Assembly (NCBI RefSeq): GCF_029867415.1
Contig: NC_081183.1
Span: 142,491,097 to 142,555,096 of the forward strand
DNA length: 64,000 bases
From: Vicia villosa
Lineage: Eukaryota; Streptophyta; Magnoliopsida; Fabales; Fabaceae
Reading direction: 5' to 3'
Under the pieces are notes generated by a model. That model was not told the DNA's origin and did not search any database. It saw nothing but the letters and a program-made list of their open reading frames with translations. Shown in pieces: positions 58,824 through 64,000 of this stretch (position 1 is the first letter of the stretch; the number at the start of each line of letters is the position of its first letter). The position numbers were made by a program, and so were the translations under genes.

Positions 58824-59192
58824 ATGCCTCTTCCTCAGTATTTGATTAAAGTATCTGTGTATTTTAATGGCCGCAAGCCTGCTGTTCAAACCAAGATTCC
58901 AGACGATGTTGAATCTTTTGCCACCTTGAAAGAAACGTTGAATAATTTGCTGCCTGGTTCCGATAACAGATGGGTGACAAAGATCGAGTTTCGGGAGAAC
59001 TGGATTGATACAAATGGAAGGGTGAAATACAACTTAATCGAGTTGAAGAATGATGAAGATGTGAAGGCCGTGTAGAAATCATTTCGCCGTAGGATAACTA
59101 AAGGTCTAATCGAATTGGATGCGCAGATTCAAATATCCGTTGACGACATAATGAAGTGTCTGATTCGTCAAGAGTCTTCCGGCAGTGCCTAG
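58824..59192 (+). pseudogene. Small transposon-associated frame with one stop codon
   Basis: The frame MPLPQYLIKVSVYFNGRKPAV...NRWVTKIEFRENWIDTNGRV...LIELKNDEDVKAV is 83 codons to TAG (59073-59075), then continues in frame KSFRRRITKGLIELDAQIQISVDDIMKCL to TAG at 59190-59192. I recall near-identical predicted proteins repeated in legume genomes, probably from a DNA transposon, possibly a short PB1-like domain, but have no named family. The single nonsense codon suggests recent inactivation. Confidence 0.5.
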
Positions 59193-59406
59193 GTTTTCAT
59201 GTTTCCGAGTATTGTATATGCTTGTTTGTTATTTGTCATTTGATGTTTGTTAACTCTGTTTGTTTGTTATTTGTCGTTTGATGCTCGTTATCTACTCGAA
59301 ACATGTTCTAGCCAAAAAAAATTATGCAATAAAAAAGATGTTCACACATAAGATGTTCGTACAAAATATACAAATTTACAAATAATACAATGATAATAAA
59401 ATAAGT
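59193..59406. other. Convergent 3' region between the two transposon frames
   Basis: TTTGTTATTTGTC(A/G)TTTGATG is repeated twice (59226 and 59264). No gene. Confidence 0.5.
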
Positions 59407-60034
59407 CTATATAGGTCCTCCACGGGCAACATCCGCCAACCTAGGTAAAATACTGTGGACCTCTCCATCAGGGTTCACCAGACCCATGAGGCTATCCAAG
59501 TGAACTGCGATGTACTGCAGGCGGCTGTCCTAGTCACCAGCGGGAGGTGGAGGTGGTGGTGGTGGTGAAGAAGCCCTGGTACCTGAAGACCCTGGAACAT
59601 CAGATGTTGCGGCAGATGGGGGGCTGACCCTAGGGTGTGACATACTGAGGAACCGCTCCAAGTATCCGTCTTGACACTGTCCAGGCTGTTGAACCGCAAC
59701 GGCTGTATCCATGATCTCACGGGGGTGCTGAGGATGTGCCTCTAAAACCAGCGATCAATGCCACCAGCTGGAGCCTCTGGGAACGGCCGTGGGATGCCCT
59801 GTATATAACCTCATCCTGATGCATAGTAGTGGAAGCTCTACCACCCCGGCGCCGAGGTGCAGGGAACCCCCTACCCGCCTGCTCAGCCCTCTGTTTTCGG
59901 TTAGAACCGGTCGGAGCTACGCGTCCAGCATGTAAGTCTGACGTACCAGCCTCATCAGCATCAGCCCGAGCACGAGCATCAGCTCTATCGATGGCCCTAC
60001 CCGCTATAGTCTCATCATTGCCTCTAGTCCTCAC
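59407..60034 (-). pseudogene. Fragment resembling plant-mobile-domain (MAIN-like) transposon protein
   Basis: Minus strand, ATG at 60034: MRTRGNDETIAGRAIDRADARARAD, an Arg/Asp-rich start, then RKQRAEQAGRGFPAPRRRGGRAS, then MHQDEVIYRASHGRSQRLQL to a stop near 59717. After a frame change, MDTAVAVQQPGQ, YLERFLSMSHPRVSPPS and a run of prolines; then a stop (59530) and SLMGLVNPDGEVHSILPRLAD to 59407. N- and C-terminal parts look like those of legume proteins labelled protein phosphatase 7 long-form homologue or MAIN-like, with the central plant mobile domain deleted. Family call is from memory. GC-rich compared with the surroundings. Confidence 0.45.
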
Positions 60035-60085
60035 TAAAAAAAATAAAAAATATAAGAAATATAGATTTTTTTTTTAAAATAGAAA

Positions 60086-60355
60086 TACCGGAAATTTCAA
60101 AATTTCAGGTACTGGAGAAAATACCGGAAATTTCAAAATTTTCGGTACTGACGAAAACACCAGAAATTTTAAAATTTACGGTATTTTAAAAAATTTATAA
60201 AGATACCGGAAATTTTGAAATTTCCGGTAGAAAATACTGTAAAAATACCGGAAATTTTGTAAAAATACAAGAAAGTTACTTGTTTTTGCGAAATTTCCGA
60301 TACGTTGTTCAAATTTTCGGTATCGCCCAAAGATTTGAAATTTTCGGTTATCCAC
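60086..60355. repeat. Palindromic TACCGGAAATTT array
   Basis: About ten copies of TACCGGAAATTT or its inverse AAATTTCCGGTA, often joined head-to-head as near-perfect palindromes (for example 60202-60229). Located just upstream (on the minus strand) of the MAIN-like fragment, so it may be the subterminal region of a DNA transposon. The 95-aa minus frame at 60169-60456 is made of it. Confidence 0.75.
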
Positions 60356-61084
60356 GCAGATTTCAGAAAATGTGGTAAATGATTTTTGTTGGACATTTTG
60401 GTCTTTTCAACCATTTTGGGGGGGTGCCAGGGATAATTTGGGGGATGGCAAGACAAAATCTCATAATCATCACATCTTCTATCTTCAATTCTTAAGTTGT
60501 TTTATCTTGTCAATCTTGAAATCTTGTTTTTGAATAAAAATAACTAGAATATGACCTGTTCGTTGCACGAGCGCACGAGAAACTGATAAGTTATATTTAA
60601 ATATAAATGATTTATTTTAAAAATATATGACAAAAATTATGTATGGCATTTTAATTTAAACACTTTTATTTGATTTTAAACATTCCATAAGAATATAATT
60701 TTTTTTTGTAAAGACCTCAGCTTTTTTAGTAGTGGATACATTTCTTTTAGAGGAGTGTTATGTTTATACGAGTATTTTTACATTGTATCTTACACCAGAT
60801 AAAATACAACAAAGACATAGATTCATTTGCATTAGAAAAAGTGAAAAAATAATTGTTATTATAGTGGAAAAATAATTATTAAATATAATAAATAAAAACA
60901 AATCGTATTAATATACGGTGTAGTTGTCACCTTCAGTATACTAATATCATTACTCTTTCTTTTAATATCGAAATGTATTTGGTCTTTTTTTAGTAGCGAA
61001 TACATTTTTTTTAAAAAATTAATATTGATTGAAACCAAAATGATACATACAAGGCAGGCGATCGCAAAAGGGATTCAGCCCAAG
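60356..61084. other. AT-rich intergenic DNA, nothing recognised
   Basis: Begins with a G-run region (GGGGGGGTGCC, 60417). GTTCGTTGCACGAGC near 60560 is a short imperfect palindrome. AT-rich to 61030. No gene. Confidence 0.5.
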
Positions 61085-61264
61085 AAACTTAAAAACCAGA
61101 AAACCTAGGAGCATGTTAATTCAAAAGTAAGCTAGCTATGTGTTTTCTCATGTTGGGTTTTGTCCAACCTCTATAAACTTAAAAACCAGAAAACCAATGA
61201 GCATGCTAATTCAAAAGTAAGCAAGCTATGTGTTTTCTCATGTTGGGTTTTGTCCAACCTCTAT
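61085..61264. repeat. 90-bp tandem duplication before the LINE fragment
   Basis: AAACTTAAAAACCAG starts at 61085 and 61175; two copies ending CCAACCTCTAT. The second copy provides the ATG (61230) of the frame that continues into the RT. Confidence 0.88.
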
Positions 61265-61299
61265 AAGTAATGCTATCAATAGTTCCTTTAGCTATATTG

Positions 61300-62044
61300 G
61301 TACGATCTATATGCTTTTCAAAAATAGTGTTATCAGAGGGTACTCAAGGAAGAGTGGCATTCCTAGGACTATGTTACAAATGGACATCCAAAAGGCCTAC
61401 GATATTTTAAGGGAGTTTGGTTTCCACAATAAGTTCATAGGGTGGGTGATGTTGGTTGTTACTACAGTCTCCTATAGGTTCAACCTCAATGGTATGCACA
61501 CTGACATTTTGAAGGCCAAGAGAGGGCTTATACAAGGAGACCCTCTCTCACCATTGTTGTTTGTTTTGGTGATGGAGTACCTTTATAGAACACTACAAAA
61601 CCTGAATGAGAAACCAGATTTCAATCACCACTCAAAATGTGAGAGGCTGAATCTGATAAATCTTTGTTTTGCAGATGACCTACTGCTTTTCTCTAGAGGA
61701 GACAAGAAATCTATTCAGATGGTTATGGATATTTTTTTCGGGTTCTCAAAATCAACTGGGCTCAAAGAAAATCCCTCCAAGTGCAAAGTCTTTTATGGTG
61801 GTGTGGACAACAGAGTTAGGCATGAGATTAAGCAGCTTACAGGTTTTGAAGAGGGCACCCTCCCCTTAAGATACCTAGGTGTGCCTCTCATGAGCAGAAA
61901 ACTATCTTGGCAACATTGCATGACTCTGGTGGATAGTATTATGATGAGGATCATGCACTGGACTGCTAAAATCCTTAGTTTTGCAGGAAAAGTGAAGCTC
62001 GTCAAAAGTGTTATATTTGCAACTACTAATTTATGGATGCAAAG
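61300..62044 (+). pseudogene. LINE (L1-like) reverse transcriptase fragment
   Basis: An open frame of 276 codons from 61230 carries the palm of a plant non-LTR RT: LQMDIQKAYD (first catalytic Asp), YRFNLNGMHT, GLIQGDPLSPLLFVLVMEYL, CFADDLLLFSRGD (catalytic DD), LPLRYLGVPLMSRKLS and GKVKLVKSV. About seven residues normally between KAYD and ILREFGF are missing, and N-terminal fingers plus endonuclease are absent. The frame is cut at 62044 by an LTR, so thumb and C-terminus are lost. The upstream part (61230-61300) is not LINE-like. Confidence 0.88.
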
Positions 62045-62240
62045 TGTAACACCCTTCTAAAACCCCGCGGAATATCAAATAAAATTCAGAGTAAAACATG
62101 AAAAGGGTATTACAACTTCAAAATATTTAAAACATTAAGCCATGTCATGCCTTATGAGGAACTTCAAAACACATTATTCAGTAATCATGTTAACACAGCG
62201 GAAAATACTTCAAAACTGAATAACATAAAACATCGGTATT
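62045..62240 (-). mobile_element. Minus-strand chromovirus-like LTR end, inserted in the LINE
   Basis: It begins TGTAACACCC, the inverse of the GGGTGTTACA end of the chromovirus LTR at 23493-23502, and shares AATCAGAGTA/TTCAGAGTAA- and CAGCGGAA-like blocks with the inverse of 23300-23480. No PBS lies to its left, so this is the 3' end of a minus-strand element or a solo LTR. It is itself broken at 62241 by an Ogre LTR. CAAAG (62040-62044) would be the target-site copy. Confidence 0.6.
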
Positions 62241-64000
62241 TGTCGCCCTCGGTTTTTTACCATACCTCTCGCGGAGAGATACGCGAACTGACTCTTTTTT
62301 ATTTCTGCTTTTGTGTTTTTTGAAAATCAGAGAGTCGCCACCGGCTTTTATTTTATCCAATTAAGGAAAGGTTTATAAAAGAAACAGAAAAAAGACCTTT
62401 AAGAAATTATGGGTAAGGGGGTAGGTTATACAAAGGGAAGGTGTTAGCACCCTTTGTATCAATGGTTATCCATGGGCTCTTTAATTTGCTTAGCTCACTT
62501 GTTTTCAATTACTTTTTTATTGCCTTGAAATGCTCGTATGTGGTTTCAAATACCTTTGTAAATTGACTTTGTAATGATCCTTGTGCGGATGTATACAAAG
62601 TGTTTTTATCTTTCAAAAGATGTTTTGAAAAAAGAACGTTAACCTCGTAATGATCCTCGTTTGGATATATACAAAGTATTGTCTTTTTGAAAGTTTTATT
62701 TTGAAAAAAAACAATGATATATGAGAGATTTGTTTGTTTTGATCTGAGCAAGCAAATTAGGAGGTCTACCCTAAGTTATAAGGTCTTTATCCTATTTCCT
62801 TTAAAAAACTATCCTTTCACCGGATATAAACGAAAGTTCGATGTTGCATTTGAATTTGATTTTTGATTTTGAAAAGAGTGAAAAGAGGGATTACCCTAAG
62901 AGGTGCAAGTGTGATTGTGTTTTGATTCAGATATTTTATCTTTGAAGTTAGTGATCTAACGATTCAATTTTTATCTTTGGCATACACGCAGTTTTATATG
63001 TGCTGGTATTTAAAATCCGGAAATGTAAAATGCGGAAAGTAAATCTACGCTATTACATCGATTGTGCAGGAAATGTAAACTACGTTATTTACATGAATTT
63101 GACAACCTATACATTTATCTAGGAATTTAAATTGCAAGAAAATAAAAGAAGTGTTTTTGGATTTTTTATGATTGATTTTAATTATAATTAATGCATGATT
63201 AATTTAATTATAATGAGAAAAAGATGGAAATAAAATTTAAACCTAAAAAAAAGTTTAAAATATGTTCAAAATACTTGTCAATTAATTTTAAAACAAAACT
63301 AATTTTTTTGGAATTTTTGAAATTGATTTTGAAATCATTAAGTTAAATAGTCATATAATTATACAAAATAATTACACACATAATTAAAACTTAAATAGAA
63401 AATTATTCTAAATATGTACAAAATTAGCCTAAAATATATAAGCAATATTTAATATAAAGAACAAAATTTTTTTTATGATTTTTTGATTGGTTAAAATAAT
63501 TAAAAGATAACTATATGCATATTATCTAATTAATTATACAAAATATTTAAATTATGAAGAAAAATAAAATATTTTTATATCAGAAAATAAAATATTATTT
63601 TAGAAGCCTAAAAATATTTTTTGTGTATTTTTTTGATTTTTAGAACTATTTTTAATTAATTTTATAAAGAAATTAAAATAAAATAGAAAATATGAAGACA
63701 ATAATCAGATGTGGTAATTAAATAAAGTCCATGGTATGGGGCTTCATTCTGATGCGTTGGATGAGTGAATTAATGAGATCAGATGGCTCAGATTGTGAGG
63801 GACCACCACACGTGACACACATGCAGACACTGAATCCGAGGATTATTTTAAAAACACGCGCGCGCAGACTGGCCAGTGGGGAGGGGACACGTCTTCATCT
63901 TCAACCTCTCGCCACACTTTTAACAGCGCTTTTATGAGAAAAGCGCTGTAATTGATGAGTTCCAAACCTGCAAAATAGCGAATAGGGGTAAACAGGAAAA
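62241..64000 (-). mobile_element. Minus-strand Ogre-type LTR, running off the window
   Basis: It begins TGTCGCCCTCGGTTTTTTAC (inverse of an LTR end GAGGGCGACA). Inverse copies of conserved Ogre LTR-end blocks follow: AGAGTCGCCACCGGCTTTTA (62325), AAAGGGAAGGTGTTAGCACC (62434) and CATGGGCTCTTTAATTTGCT (62471), which match inverses of B/C sequence near 26930-27080. No PBS to the left, so it is a 3' LTR or solo LTR; GTATT (62236-62240) is the expected target copy. 63000-63700 is AT-rich. No coding frame. Confidence 0.82.

Noticed and set aside
61230..62060. Functional reverse transcriptase gene
   Set aside because: Lacks fingers, endonuclease and C-terminus, has a small deletion next to the first catalytic Asp, and is cut by an LTR.
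62045..62240. Plus-strand LTR start (TGTAACACCC)
   Set aside because: The inner blocks match the inverse of the chromovirus LTR end, so the minus strand is the better reading.

Overview
The window looks like nuclear DNA of a repeat-rich legume, most likely tribe Fabeae (pea/vetch/lentil group). It is dominated by very long LTR retrotransposons of the Ogre type (Ty3/gypsy, TAT lineage): LTRs of 3.4-5.1 kb starting TGTCATACCCC, a primer-binding site TGGCGACTCTGCTGGGGA just after the LTR, an extra ORF1 upstream of gag, and tandem arrays just before the polypurine tract. There is no bacterial or viral gene system. The only host gene seen is a broken ferric reductase (FRO) copy. A run of 100 N at 52415-52514 is a scaffold gap.

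Layout. 1-10682 (+) is Ogre-like element A, which lacks pol; its 5' LTR is cut by the window start. A sits inside gag of element D, a minus-strand Ogre at 10683-18733 with a 5.1-kb LTR and an intact 507-residue ORF1. 18734-20900 is unassigned repeat-like DNA ending in a 45-bp tandem array. That array is interrupted at 20901 by a chromovirus (Tekay/Del-like) running to the gap. The chromovirus is split at 23680 by Ogre-like element B (23680-47774, TSD CTGTG), and B is split at 27670 by its relative C (27670-39915, TSD CATAG). B and C keep only a short gag zinc-knuckle frame; the chromovirus keeps decayed RNase H and integrase pieces.

Right of the gap: a LINE ORF1 (DUF4283) relic on the minus strand, a 934-bp solo LTR with TSD TTAAT, the FRO pseudogene (55570-56808), a Mutator-like element with 355-bp inverted repeats (57334-58744), a small MULE-associated frame, a minus-strand fragment resembling plant-mobile-domain (MAIN-like) transposon proteins, a palindromic TACCGGAAATTT array, a LINE reverse-transcriptase fragment, and two nested minus-strand LTRs running off the right edge.

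How the parts relate. A, B and C share LTR ends, leader, 3' end and PBS but encode no protease, RT or integrase, so they presumably depend on proteins from autonomous Ogres such as D. Three features recur and are the best candidates for something little described: (i) a tRNA-like A-box/B-box segment followed by a T-run inside each of the four Ogre LTR types that are seen in full; (ii) many arrays of short hairpins, several with compensatory stem changes, in leaders and 3' regions; (iii) a different tandem array in each element at the same pre-PPT position. By eye, LTR divergence gives the insertion order chromovirus, then B, then C, all recent.
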